A stretch of DNA of 64,000 nucleotides from Stutzerimonas stutzeri. Lineage in GTDB: Bacteria; Pseudomonadota; Gammaproteobacteria; Pseudomonadales; Pseudomonadaceae. The stretch lies in contig NZ_JAMOIC010000015.1 of assembly GCF_024448895.1 (NCBI RefSeq), forward strand, positions 1 through 64,000, given 5' to 3'. Below the pieces are notes generated by a model. It searched no databases, was not told the DNA's origin, and worked only from the letters and a program-made list of their open reading frames with translations. This document shows positions 1-8,662 of the stretch, in pieces; within the stretch, counting starts at the first letter, position 1; every line of letters starts with the position of its first letter. A program made the translations under genes and the position numbers.

Positions 1-125
1 TTACCGGAGTGAGGGAAGTCGAGCGCAGCGAGACCCGGATGCAGGGGCAAGACCTTTTGGTTCCTTTTGGGGCGACTGCCAAAAGGGACTCGCCCAGCAG
101 GGCGAAACTAATGCCTCAGCCAACA
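1..125. repeat. Dispersed intergenic repeat, partial at window edge
   Basis: The first ~125 bases carry a GC-rich string containing the pieces 'ccttttggttccttttgg' and 'caaaagggactcgcccagc'. I recognise this as a dispersed intergenic sequence common in Pseudomonas and relatives, often mis-called as a small ORF. An open frame runs through it (9-293) but it has no ribosome site and no protein-like conservation that I know of. The element runs off the left edge. From here to the sbcD start at 284 I see no clear gene. Assignment rests on memory of the repeat family, not on a search. Confidence 0.4.
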
Positions 126-283
126 TCGGCAATCGGGCGCCTTCAACGAAGCGAAAGCCAAATAGCTTCGCGAGCAATGAGTCGTGGCGCCACTCGCCCC
201 AATAATCCTACCCTGAGTTCCATGCCCAGACGTTCGCATCCAGTCGCGCCCCGCCGCGACTCCAACGAAAAAAGACCCCTCGT

Positions 284-1519
284 ATGCGCCTGATCCACAC
301 CTCCGACTGGCACCTCGGCCAGACCCTCCACGGCCAGGACCGCGACTACGAACACGCGCAGTACCTCGCCTGGCTGCTCGACCAGCTAATCACGCACCAG
401 CCCGACGCCCTGCTGATCGCCGGCGACATCTTCGACACGGTCAACCCGCCGCTCAAGGCTCAGGAGCGCCTGTACGACTTCATCGTCCGCGCCCATGAAA
501 AGTTGCCGCAGCTGGACATCGTGATGATCGCAGGCAACCACGACTCAGGCGGGCGCATCGAACTTCCCGGGCCGCTGATGAAGCGCCTCAATGCCCACGC
601 CATCGGCCGCATAAGCTGGATCGCCGAGAACCAGCTCGATCACAACCGACTTCTGGTCCCGCTGCACAACGCCAAGGGCGAGATCGCCGGCTGGTGCCTG
701 GCCCTGCCCTTCCTGCGTCCGGCAGAAGTCACCGGTGGCGAGGCTGGAGACGACTATATGCTCGGCATCCGCCACGTCCATCACCACCTGATCTCCGCCG
801 CCGAAGCGCAGCGCCAACCCGGTCAGGCGCTGATCGCCATGAGCCACGCACACATGGCCGGTGGCGCGGTATCGGAGGACTCGGAGCGCAATATCGTCAT
901 CGGCAACGCCGAGGCGCTGCCGGCCAGCCTGTTTCCCGAGCCCATCGCCTATGTCGCCCTCGGCCACCTGCACAAGCCGCAGAAGGTCGCCGGCCAAGAG
1001 CGCATCCGTTACAGCGGCTCGCCCTTGCCGCTGTCCTTTGGCGAGATCAATTACCCGCACCAGATCCTGCTGGTGAGCTTTGATGGCGACAGGCTTGCCA
1101 CTGTCGAGGCGCTGCCCGTACCCCGCGCGGTGGAGATGATCCGCATTGGCCGCGCGCCGCTGGCCGAGGTCACTAGCCAGCTCGAAGCGCTGCCACCGGT
1201 GGGCCTGTTTGCCGAAAACCTGCCGTGGCTCGAAGTGCGCGTGCAGCTCGACGAGCCCATGCCCGACCTGCGCCAGCGCATCGAAACGGCGATCACCGGC
1301 AAGGCCTGCCGCCTGGTGCGGATCGCCAGTGAATACCGTGGCGTGCGTGGCGAGGCTGAGTCGGAAGTGCTGCTCGGGCTCGACCAGATCACCCCGCAGG
1401 AACTCTTCACCCGCGCCTGGGAAGAGCAATTCGGCAACCCACCGGATGAGCAGGCGATGGACGACTTTGCCAGTCTGCTGCAGCAGGTCGAGTTCGCTGG
1501 CGAAGGAGACGCCCGATGA
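284..1519 (+). CDS. sbcD: Nuclease SbcCD subunit D
   Basis: 411-residue metallophosphoesterase, the Mre11-like nuclease subunit of SbcCD. The complex cleaves hairpins and cruciforms and removes protein-blocked DNA ends in the cytoplasm. The N-terminus shows the phosphoesterase signatures in order: SDWHLG (D8, H10), GDIFD (~47-51) and GNHDSGG (~85-91), with a later GHLH motif giving further metal ligands. Length matches the family (~400). Start is the ATG at 284; the upstream A-rich stretch is only a weak ribosome site. The last four bases overlap sbcC (ATGA), so the two subunits are translationally coupled as usual. Identity is secure. Confidence 0.96.
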   Translation: MRLIHTSDWHLGQTLHGQDRDYEHAQYLAWLLDQLITHQPDALLIAGDIFDTVNPPLKAQERLYDFIVRAHEKLPQLDIVMIAGNHDSGGRIELPGPLMKRLNAHAIGRISWIAENQLDHNRLLVPLHNAKGEIAGWCLALPFLRPAEVTGGEAGDDYMLGIRHVHHHLISAAEAQRQPGQALIAMSHAHMAGGAVSEDSERNIVIGNAEALPASLFPEPIAYVALGHLHKPQKVAGQERIRYSGSPLPLSFGEINYPHQILLVSFDGDRLATVEALPVPRAVEMIRIGRAPLAEVTSQLEALPPVGLFAENLPWLEVRVQLDEPMPDLRQRIETAITGKACRLVRIASEYRGVRGEAESEVLLGLDQITPQELFTRAWEEQFGNPPDEQAMDDFASLLQQVEFAGEGDAR

Positions 1520-4500
1520 AGATTCTCGCCATCCGCCTGAAGAATCTGGCGTCCCTAGCCGGCGAGCAGGCCATCGACTTCACTGCAGAGCCGTTGGCCA
1601 GCGCGGGGTTATTCGCCATCACCGGGCCAACAGGCGCCGGCAAGAGCACCATTCTCGACGCCCTGTGTCTGGCACTCTTCGGCAAAACACCAAGACTCGC
1701 TAATACCAATGCACTTAGCAAAGTGCCGGATGGCGACGGTGAAATTGGTACAAACGACGTGCGCAACTTGCTACGTCGCGGCTGTGGAAACGGGTATGCG
1801 GAAGTGGATTTCGTCGGCATTGATGGAAATCGTTACCGCGCCCGATGGGAGGTCAAGCGGGCGCGCGAAAAAGTCGATGGGCGCTTGCAAGCTAGCAATC
1901 AGAGCCTGACAGACCTTGATGGCGGCCAACTTTTAGCCAGCGGTAAGAAGGGGGAATTCGAAGAACTGATACAACACAAGCTCGGCCTCAACCTCGCCCA
2001 GTTCACCAGGGCGGTTCTCCTTGCACAAAGCGAGTTCAGCGCCTTCTTGAAAGCAAAAGACGATGAGCGAGGCACTCTACTAGAGAAACTAACCGACACA
2101 GCTCTTTACAGCCGTATCGGTCAATCGGCCTACGCAGCGTCTCAGCAGGCGAAAGAAATATTAGGGGAATTGACGCGTCAAGCAGAAGGAGTAATACCTC
2201 TCGAACCCGAAGCGCGCCAAGCCCTGGAAGACCAGCACCAGCAACAGCTGGCCGAACTCAAAGAACTGCAACAGCAACTCGAAACCCTGAAACAACAGCA
2301 CCAATGGCTGCTGGACCGCGCGCGGTTGCAAAGCGAGCGTGACGGTGCCCGCGATCAGCTCACCGAGGCCGAAGCAGAACGGGAAAACCTGGCCGATGCA
2401 CGACGCATCCTTGGGCTATTCGAGCAATTGGCACCGCAGCGCCATCGCTTCCTACGCGCCACAGAACTCGAACCACTATTGGCGAAGGTCGACCAGAACC
2501 TGACCCGCCACGCCCGCGACCACGCCGCCGTTCATTCACGTCTCCAGGAACTGGAACAGGCTTGCCAGGCGTCGACTAAAGCGCTGAAGGCCGCTGAACA
2601 AGCCATCAAGACCGCGGAACCGGCGCTCGCCCAGGCCCGCCGTGAAGAAGAGCGCCTGAGCCACATCGGTAACGACCTGCGTGACGCACGCGGCCAAACC
2701 GAACAGGCGGAAATTGCCAGCAAGGCCGGCGAGCAGGCCCTGAGCCAGCTGCGCCAACAGCAGGAACTGGGTGCGTCGCAGCTCAAGACGCTGGACGACC
2801 AGCTGTTACGCAGTGCAGACCTGCAACCGCTGTGCGCATCATGGAGTGGCTATCGTCCTCGCCTGCAACAAGCGGTACAGATCGCCGCTCGCCTGCAGCA
2901 AGGCCGTCAGGAGCTGCCCGCGCTGGAAGCGGCTGCCACTGCCGCAGAAACCGCGCAGACGCGCGCGCGCAAAGCCCTCGACGAACTGCAAACGAAAATC
3001 GGCGGCGACACTGGTGTGGCCGAGCAACTGGCGCAACTGACCAACACACTCGAAGTCTGGCGTGAAGCCGAAAGCGAATTCTCAAGGCTCCATAGCCTCT
3101 GGACGCGACAGCAGCAGCTCAGCGCGCAGCAGGACAGGCTCAAGGATGAACAAAGCGGTCAACAAGCCGAACTCGCTGCGCTGGTCCCGATTGGCAAACT
3201 CGCCGGAAGCGAACGCGACGATGCGGAAAAAGCACTCAAGGTCGTGCAGGCCCTCCTTGATCGACAGCGCCTGGCACGCAGCGCCAACGTCGAAGCCCTG
3301 CGCGCCGCGTTGGTGCCGGGCGAACCCTGCAGCGTTTGTGGCAGTGGCGAGCATCCCTGGCACGACGGCGAGGCCTTGCTCACTGCCCTCGAAGGGCACG
3401 ACGAGCATGAGCTCGAACAGGCGCAACGGCATCTCAAGACGCAGGACGAAAGGCTGCAGTCCCTGCGCGACCAGCACATTGCCCTCACAACCGGCATCAA
3501 GCAGAGCACACAGCGCCTGGCCGAAGTCGCCGATGAGCAAGCCAAGCTTGCACAACAACTGGCTGCCCTGCCCGCCCATACCAAGCTGCTGGAGCAGCTT
3601 GAAGCTACTCGCCTGACCTGGCTCGACAGCCGAATAGCCTCGCTCAAAACCGACATCGCGACCGCGAGCACCAGGCAGCGCGAATTACTCAACCTGCAGC
3701 AGCGCAGCGAAACGCTGCAAAAAGCCTGGCAGAGCGCGCGGGAAAGCTGCGTCCAGGCCACGCAAGCACTGGCGGCACAACGCGATGCCATCGCCCGTGA
3801 CGACGCACGAATGGACGAAGAATTGGCCGAGCTAGCCAGCGTGCTGCCGGCGGCCCTACTGGAGCATTGGCGTGACAAGCCCGCCGAGACCTTCATGCAG
3901 CTGGACAGCCAGATCGAAGCGCGGCGTCAGCAGATCGATCAGCACGCCGCATTGGCAGAGGAACGGCAGCAACGTCAGGCCGCACTGGAGCGCGAGCAGC
4001 TGCAGCAACAGCATCGCCTGGATCAACACAAAGCCTGTGCCGCCCGTCTCGCCGGGCTGCAAACCCGTGAACAAGCCTGCCGTGTGATGCTGCGTGAAAG
4101 TCTGGGCGAGCAGCCCAGCGCACAGACGTGGCAACAGCAGCTGGAAGTTGCAGTCCAGACCGCGCGCCAGCAACAGGCCGATATTGACCGGCAGTTGACC
4201 GAAGCCCGTGTCGAACTAACCCGACTCGCCGGTGAGCAACAGAATTGCAGCCAGCGCCGAGAGGAGTTGCTAAGCGAACGCAACGCGCTGGGCGACGAAC
4301 TTGCGATTTGGCGCGCCGCGCATCCGGATCTAGACGATGCGACCCTGGCCCAGCTGCTCCAGCTGGACGACACATTGCTTGCCGAAGCGCGCGAGCGCCT
4401 GCGTGCCAACACCGAACAGCTCGCCCGCAGCCGCGAGCGCCTGGACGGCTGCGAGCAGCGCCTGGCCGCACATCAGGCAAGCCAGCCGGACGCACCCGAT

Positions 4501-5172
4501 GCCGCATCGCTCGAAGCGGAATTCGCCGTACAGCAAACCCGCTGTGACGAAGCCGAGCAGCGCCATACCGACGTCCGCGCCGCGCTGCTCGACGACGACA
4601 GGCGCCGCAATCAAAGCCAGGCCTTGCTCTCGCAGGTCGCCGACGCCACCGCGGAAAGCCAGCGTTGGGGCCGCATTGCCGCGCTCATCGGCTCAAGTGA
4701 CGGCGGTGCCTTCCGCAAGATCGCTCAGGCGTACAACCTCGACCTACTGGTGCAGCACGCCAATGTACAGCTGCGCCAGCTGGCACGGCGCTACCGACTC
4801 AAGCGCGGCGGCAGCCCGCTGGGGCTGTTGGTGATGGATACGGAGATGGGCGACGAGCTGCGCTCAGTGCATTCGTTGTCTGGGGGCGAGACGTTTCTCG
4901 TCTCGCTGGCGCTTGCGTTGGGCCTGGCCTCGATGGCCTCGAGCAAGCTGAAGATCGAATCGTTGTTCATCGACGAAGGCTTCGGCAGCCTTGATCCCGA
5001 GTCGCTGCAGATCGCCATGGACGCGCTGGATTCGCTGCAGGCGCAAGGCCGCAAGGTGGCGGTGATTTCACACGTGGCGGAAATGCACGAACGCATCCCG
5101 GTGCAGATTCAGGTGCAGCGCATGGGGAATGGACAGAGCGGGTTGGAGATCGTGGGCTCGGGGGGCGTTTAG
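1516..5172 (+). CDS. sbcC: Nuclease SbcCD subunit C (SMC-like ATPase)
   Basis: 1218-residue Rad50-like ATPase partner of SbcD. Walker A GPTGAGKST begins near residue 37. Long glutamine-rich coiled coils follow, interrupted by a zinc hook CSVCG at ~605. The ABC signature LSGGE is at ~1122 and Walker B (LFIDEGFGSLD) just after. ATP-driven closure of the dimer feeds DNA ends to SbcD. The gene overlaps sbcD by four bases. Bases ~1690-2210, within the conserved ATPase head, are less GC-rich than the flanks by hand count (47-55 % against 62-65 %) and use rarer codons such as CTA, TTA and ATA. This is noted as a possible recombination tract. Confidence 0.96.
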   Translation: MKILAIRLKNLASLAGEQAIDFTAEPLASAGLFAITGPTGAGKSTILDALCLALFGKTPRLANTNALSKVPDGDGEIGTNDVRNLLRRGCGNGYAEVDFVGIDGNRYRARWEVKRAREKVDGRLQASNQSLTDLDGGQLLASGKKGEFEELIQHKLGLNLAQFTRAVLLAQSEFSAFLKAKDDERGTLLEKLTDTALYSRIGQSAYAASQQAKEILGELTRQAEGVIPLEPEARQALEDQHQQQLAELKELQQQLETLKQQHQWLLDRARLQSERDGARDQLTEAEAERENLADARRILGLFEQLAPQRHRFLRATELEPLLAKVDQNLTRHARDHAAVHSRLQELEQACQASTKALKAAEQAIKTAEPALAQARREEERLSHIGNDLRDARGQTEQAEIASKAGEQALSQLRQQQELGASQLKTLDDQLLRSADLQPLCASWSGYRPRLQQAVQIAARLQQGRQELPALEAAATAAETAQTRARKALDELQTKIGGDTGVAEQLAQLTNTLEVWREAESEFSRLHSLWTRQQQLSAQQDRLKDEQSGQQAELAALVPIGKLAGSERDDAEKALKVVQALLDRQRLARSANVEALRAALVPGEPCSVCGSGEHPWHDGEALLTALEGHDEHELEQAQRHLKTQDERLQSLRDQHIALTTGIKQSTQRLAEVADEQAKLAQQLAALPAHTKLLEQLEATRLTWLDSRIASLKTDIATASTRQRELLNLQQRSETLQKAWQSARESCVQATQALAAQRDAIARDDARMDEELAELASVLPAALLEHWRDKPAETFMQLDSQIEARRQQIDQHAALAEERQQRQAALEREQLQQQHRLDQHKACAARLAGLQTREQACRVMLRESLGEQPSAQTWQQQLEVAVQTARQQQADIDRQLTEARVELTRLAGEQQNCSQRREELLSERNALGDELAIWRAAHPDLDDATLAQLLQLDDTLLAEARERLRANTEQLARSRERLDGCEQRLAAHQASQPDAPDAASLEAEFAVQQTRCDEAEQRHTDVRAALLDDDRRRNQSQALLSQVADATAESQRWGRIAALIGSSDGGAFRKIAQAYNLDLLVQHANVQLRQLARRYRLKRGGSPLGLLVMDTEMGDELRSVHSLSGGETFLVSLALALGLASMASSKLKIESLFIDEGFGSLDPESLQIAMDALDSLQAQGRKVAVISHVAEMHERIPVQIQVQRMGNGQSGLEIVGSGGV

Positions 5173-5233
5173 AAGACGCAGTGCATCTTCTGAAGATGGT
5201 GTGAGTCTAGGGAGATTGCCTGGGCGACACTTT

Positions 5234-5271
5234 GGGCGAATAAATTCGCCCCTACATTTGATGTAGGGGCG
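5234..5271. repeat. Palindromic repeat/hairpin between convergent sbcC and sodA
   Basis: Two nested perfect inverted repeats. The first is GGGCGAATAAATTCGCCC (8+2+8) at 5234-5251. The second has an 11-base stem CGCCCCTACAT at 5247-5257, loop TTG, and complement at 5261-5271. The two share bases, so alternative structures compete. The GAATAAATTCG core recurs in the 212-bp tandem repeat near 7.65-8.1 kb. It sits exactly between two convergent genes and could block read-through in both directions, though it has no T-tract. Confidence 0.7.
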
Positions 5272-5301
5272 TGGCGCGATGGGTACGGTGCTTGGCTTAC
5301 T

Positions 5302-5913
5302 TTAGGCCATGGCCGCTTGGTAACGCCGCTGCACTTCAGGCCAATTGATGACCTGATAGAACGCGTTGATGTATTCGGGCCGGCGGTTCTGGTAGCGCAG
5401 GTAGTAGGCGTGTTCCCAGACGTCCAGCCCGAGGATCGGTGTGTTGCCGTTCATCAATGGGCTGTCCTGATTGCCGGTGTGCTCGACCACCAGCTTCTTC
5501 TCGGGCGTGACGCTCAGCCAGGCCCAGCCGCTGCCGAAGCGTGAAACCGCTGCTTTGGTAAAGGCGTCCTTGAATTTATCGAAGCCGCCCAGCTGCTCGT
5601 CGATGGCTTCAGCGAGTTCACCTTCCGGCGTACCTCCGGCGTTGACCGCCATTACCGTCCAGAACAGCAAATGGTTGGCGTGGCCGCCGCCCTGGTTGAT
5701 CACAGCAGGCTGTTTATCGGATGGCAGCTGCTGAATCATCGTCAGCAGTTTTTCTACCGGAATCTCAGCCCACTCGGTGCCTTCCAGCGCCGCGTTGAGG
5801 TTGTTGATGTAGGTCTGGTGGTGCTTGGTGTAGTGGATTTCCATGGTCTGGGCATCGATGTGAGGCTCCAGCGCATCGTAAGCATAAGGAAGATCGGGAA
5901 GCGTATGAGGCAT
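5302..5913 (-). CDS. sodA: Superoxide dismutase, Mn type
   Basis: 203-residue Fe/Mn superoxide dismutase converting superoxide to H2O2 and O2 in the cytoplasm. Metal ligands are H27, H81, D164 and H168 (motif DVWEHAYY). The residues GGGHANH and TGNQDSP, with glutamine in the second shell, favour manganese over iron, so this is the sodA/sodM type. The start is the ATG at 5913 ([10 protein letters not shown]). The open frame runs further upstream but that part overlaps the preceding gene. It follows the orfX-like gene with almost no gap. In P. aeruginosa the sodA operon (fagA-fumC-orfX-sodA) is Fur-repressed, and a strong Fur box precedes this operon too. The fumC and fagA genes are absent here. 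Confidence 0.93.
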   Translation of the reverse strand: MPHTLPDLPYAYDALEPHIDAQTMEIHYTKHHQTYINNLNAALEGTEWAEIPVEKLLTMIQQLPSDKQPAVINQGGGHANHLLFWTVMAVNAGGTPEGELAEAIDEQLGGFDKFKDAFTKAAVSRFGSGWAWLSVTPEKKLVVEHTGNQDSPLMNGNTPILGLDVWEHAYYLRYQNRRPEYINAFYQVINWPEVQRRYQAAMA

Positions 5914-5914
5914 G

Positions 5915-6376
5915 TCAGTGAACTCCGTGATAGGGGCCTTCATGCAAGAGAGCCTGCTGTTGTAATGCTGACGCAGGCTGATGGGTGCTGCGCTTGAGCA
6001 CACGGCGAATGCGCGGAGTTTCGCCGTGCACAGTGGTGAACTGCAGAAGTTCGATGTAGCTGTGCCGACTATGGCGTAGGCACGCCTGGCGCAGTTCGGG
6101 CTTCAGCCGAACGTCAACGAGGCACTGCAGCAAGTGCTCGTGAATGGCACACAGGTATTCGGCGCTTTCCTCGGGCTGCTCAAGCCGCAGATGAACGTCG
6201 GCAAGGTTGTGGTGAGAAATAACGTAGGCCGCGACCGCCTCATCGACGTCGTGCCATCGCTCGAAAAGGACTCGACTGAGTGCAAGGGCCTGCAAGTACT
6301 GCTCGCGGGCATCGATGTATTCGCGCCGGCTGAATAACTCATTGGCCAGTTCGACGGTCCGTTTCCAGTGCTCCAT
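5915..6376 (-). CDS. OrfX-like protein of the iron-regulated sodA operon
   Basis: 153-residue soluble protein, mostly helical, with TPR-like spacing in its N-terminal half ([20 protein letters not shown], then [11 protein letters not shown]). It has no signal peptide or membrane segment. It matches by position and general appearance the OrfX protein found just before sodA in the P. aeruginosa iron-regulated operon; its biochemical role is unknown to me. The stop is adjacent to the sodA start, so the two are co-transcribed. Transcription should begin near the Fur box at 6467-6481. Confidence 0.75.
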   Translation of the reverse strand: MEHWKRTVELANELFSRREYIDAREQYLQALALSRVLFERWHDVDEAVAAYVISHHNLADVHLRLEQPEESAEYLCAIHEHLLQCLVDVRLKPELRQACLRHSRHSYIELLQFTTVHGETPRIRRVLKRSTHQPASALQQQALLHEGPYHGVH

Positions 6377-6466
6377 GGGTGGTCTCCTTGAAGCGGGGCG
6401 CTTCAGCGGATGGAAGGTGCACAGCGAACGAGGCCGACGGTGCTGAACAGTGCCGGCCTTCGCTAA

Positions 6467-6481
6467 TGATTTTAATTATCA
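6467..6481. promoter_or_regulatory. Fur box upstream of orfX-sodA
   Basis: The 15-mer TGATTTTAATTATCA matches the Fur half-site model TGATAAT-N-ATTATCA at 12 of 14 defined positions, and extends symmetrically as AATGAT...ATCATT (6465-6483). It lies ~90 bases before the orfX start. It also lies in the 475-base divergent space (6377-6851) ahead of the PhyH-like gene, so it could touch both. The rest of that space is GC-rich and shows no gene that I can support. Confidence 0.8.
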
Positions 6482-6851
6482 TTTACCGGCAGAGCTGAGC
6501 AAGCGCTGCGTGTGGCCCACCGACGAACGAGCATTTGCGAGGCCGAACATTCGGACGGAAACGAGGCGGGAGAAGAGCCACTGATGACACAGGACGCAGA
6601 CTGAAATCTGACGATTGACTGGACTTGCTGCCGAGCAAACGGCCGGGGACGGACGGTGCGAAACAGAAGCGAACCCCGGAAACGCGGCTTGTGGCTACGC
6701 CCCGAAGTCCGCACGAGAGAGGGTGTTGCGGGCGCACCGCTTGTGGCCATGCACCTACCTGCCCGATGCAGCACATCAGCAGGCGAGGCAAGGATAAGAA
6801 CCCTGGCTTTCATTTAGCTGTCGACCATGCAAGCACTGCCGGGTAACCATC

Positions 6852-7613
6852 ATGAGCCAAACAGCCGTTATCGCTAATCAGTTGCACGCCATGCACCAGC
6901 AGGGCTTCGTGCTGCTACGTCATGTCTTGCAGCCGCCACAGATCGAAGCCGTACGCCGCGCAATCGATCAGCTGGAGCCGATCCACTGGGATTACCAAGG
7001 ACTGGTGGATGATCACTACAAGTGCGTCTTCAACCGTGATCCGTTCTGGTTGCCCTACCTCGACCTGCCGGGCGTGATCGAACTGGCAGAAGCCTGCCTC
7101 GGGCGCGACTGCCACGTGATCGGCCAAACGGCCTGGCGCAGCCACCCGGGGTTCGTCGGCGGTGAATTGCATGCCGACTACCTCGATGTGGAGCTGCCTG
7201 AGAAATGGCTGAGAGACCCCGCATTCGAACTACCGATGCAGATCTGTACGGCGCACCTCTACCTCGACCGGATCGACGCCGACCTGTGCCCCACCCTGGT
7301 GATTCCCGGCAGCCATCGTGCGGGGCGTAAACCAAGGCCCGGCGAAACCAGCTGGCAGGGTCTTCAGCCGCAACCGGTGCTTTGCGAGGCTGGGGATGTG
7401 CTGATTTTCCGCAGCGATCTCTGGCACGCCGGCAGCCGCAACCGGACCGCCGACCGCAGCCGCAACCTGCTGCAAGTGCATTACGGAAGGCGAATGGTCG
7501 CGCAGAAGTTCTCGCCCTACCTGACGTGGGCCTTCAACCCTGAGGTAGTCGCTACCGCCACGCCCAGGCAGCGCCGTTTGCTCGGTGAGCATGAAGCTTC
7601 GGAATATGACTGA
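6852..7613 (+). CDS. PhyH-like Fe(II)/2-oxoglutarate dioxygenase
   Basis: 253-residue protein of the phytanoyl-CoA dioxygenase (PhyH) fold. Iron ligands are visible as H107-x-D109 (ELHADYLD) and distal H192 (LWHAGSRN), with R202 or a nearby arginine placed to bind 2-oxoglutarate. It has no signal peptide and should be cytoplasmic. The substrate cannot be read from sequence: PhyH relatives hydroxylate fatty acyl, ectoine, halogenated or small-metabolite substrates. It stands alone between a Fur-controlled divergent operon and a repeat block. Its own iron dependence makes iron control plausible but unproven. Start is the ATG at 6852; the upstream ribosome site is poor. Confidence 0.8.
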   Translation: MSQTAVIANQLHAMHQQGFVLLRHVLQPPQIEAVRRAIDQLEPIHWDYQGLVDDHYKCVFNRDPFWLPYLDLPGVIELAEACLGRDCHVIGQTAWRSHPGFVGGELHADYLDVELPEKWLRDPAFELPMQICTAHLYLDRIDADLCPTLVIPGSHRAGRKPRPGETSWQGLQPQPVLCEAGDVLIFRSDLWHAGSRNRTADRSRNLLQVHYGRRMVAQKFSPYLTWAFNPEVVATATPRQRRLLGEHEASEYD

Positions 7614-7634
7614 GCGCAGAGCAGCCTCGTCGCG

Positions 7635-8100
7635 GCGTTCCAGGCTGTCGGCCGAATAAATTCGGCCCTACGTCCCGGTAGTACCGTGCGATTGCGTATG
7701 GAGCTGATACGGATACGACTGGAGTGGCGAGCCCAGCAGGGCAAGGTCAGGGCCTACAAACTTGGTGCGAGCCGTAGGGCTGAACGTGTTCGGCCATGAC
7801 ACTACGCGCTACCGATAAGCTGGAGCGCCAGGAGAAATGTCTGGCAGCATTCCAGACTCTCGGCCGAATAAATCCGGCCATACGTTCAGCTAGGCCCGTG
7901 CGATTGCGTATGGAGCTGATACGGATACGACTGGAGCGGCAAGCCCAGCAGGTCAAGGTCAGGGCCTGCAAACTTGGTGCGAGCCGCAGGGCTGTACGTA
8001 TTCGGCCATGACAGTCATCGCGCTACCGATAAGCGGAGCGTCGGGGGAAGTACTTGGAAGCACCCCAGACCTTCAGCGAATAAATTCGGCCCTACGTTCC
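7635..8100. repeat. 212-bp tandem repeat, ~2.2 copies, with palindromic core
   Basis: Copies start near 7635 and 7847, with a partial third from ~8059. Anchor matches are exactly 212 bases apart: 'gtgcgattgcgtatggag' at 7686 and 7898, and the GAATAAAT core at 7651, 7863 and 8075. Copy 1 carries the perfect palindrome GGCCGAATAAATTCGGCC; the later cores have diverged on one arm. The unit also holds 'tacgactgga' and 'aaacttggtgcgagcc'. Short open frames on the minus strand are repeat-encoded and repeat with the unit, so I do not call them genes. The block fills the space between the PhyH-like gene and cynS. The core is shared with the palindrome at 5234. Confidence 0.85.
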
Positions 8101-8212
8101 GGCAGGCGGCCTGTGCAGCTGGGGATGGATGCTACTTCTAAGCGCTGGCATAAGTTCTGCATTTGAGTGCGCACCAGCCGTCGCGCGCGGCGCCATTCGA
8201 AGAGAAACCACA

Positions 8213-8662
8213 ATGATTTCCTGCCGCAGCCAAGTAACGGAAATGATCATCTCCACCAAGGTGCGCAAGGGCCTGAAATGGAGCCAGGTGGCCGAATCCA
8301 TAGGCATGTCGAAGGAATGGACCACCGCCGGACGCCTCGGCCAGATGGCATTCGACAAACCCCAGGCGGAGACACTGGGCAAGCTATTCGACCTGTCCGA
8401 CGAGGCTATCGCCTGGCTGCAGATCGTGCCCTATAAAGGGTCACTGCCCACTTCCGTGCCCACCGATCCGCTGATCTATCGCTGGTACGAGCTGGTCAAC
8501 GTCTACGGAACCACCATCAAGGAGCTGATTCATGAGGAATTCGGCGACGGCATCATGAGCGCCATCGACTTCTCCATGGACATTCAGCGCCAGCCCGACC
8601 CCAAGGGAGATCGGGTCAATGTGGTGTTGTCCGGTAAATTCCTGCCGTACAAGAGTTACTGA
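8213..8662 (+). CDS. cynS: Cyanate hydratase (cyanase)
   Basis: 149-residue cyanase, which converts cyanate and bicarbonate to ammonia and two CO2. The catalytic triad is visible at R90, E93 and S116. Each lies six positions below E. coli R96/E99/S122, so the alignment is ungapped over the active site. The N-terminal helical region and the C-terminal dimerisation domain (VYGTTIKELIHEEFGDGIMS) are intact. The chosen start is ATG 8213 (MISCRSQ); the frame is open further upstream but runs toward the repeat block. No cynT carbonic anhydrase, cynR regulator or cyanate transporter is adjacent, so the gene looks like a single-gene insertion next to the tandem repeat. Confidence 0.94.
   Translation: MISCRSQVTEMIISTKVRKGLKWSQVAESIGMSKEWTTAGRLGQMAFDKPQAETLGKLFDLSDEAIAWLQIVPYKGSLPTSVPTDPLIYRWYELVNVYGTTIKELIHEEFGDGIMSAIDFSMDIQRQPDPKGDRVNVVLSGKFLPYKSY

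Noticed and set aside
545-1429. 294-codon minus-strand open frame
   Set aside because: Antisense to sbcD, with no protein features.
7517-7971. Two similar minus-strand small frames (74-75 codons)
   Set aside because: They arise from the 212-bp repeat, so their likeness reflects the DNA repeat and not protein conservation.
7635-8100. Possible CRISPR-like array
   Set aside because: The period is 212 bases with no short constant repeats and variable spacers. No cas genes are in the window.
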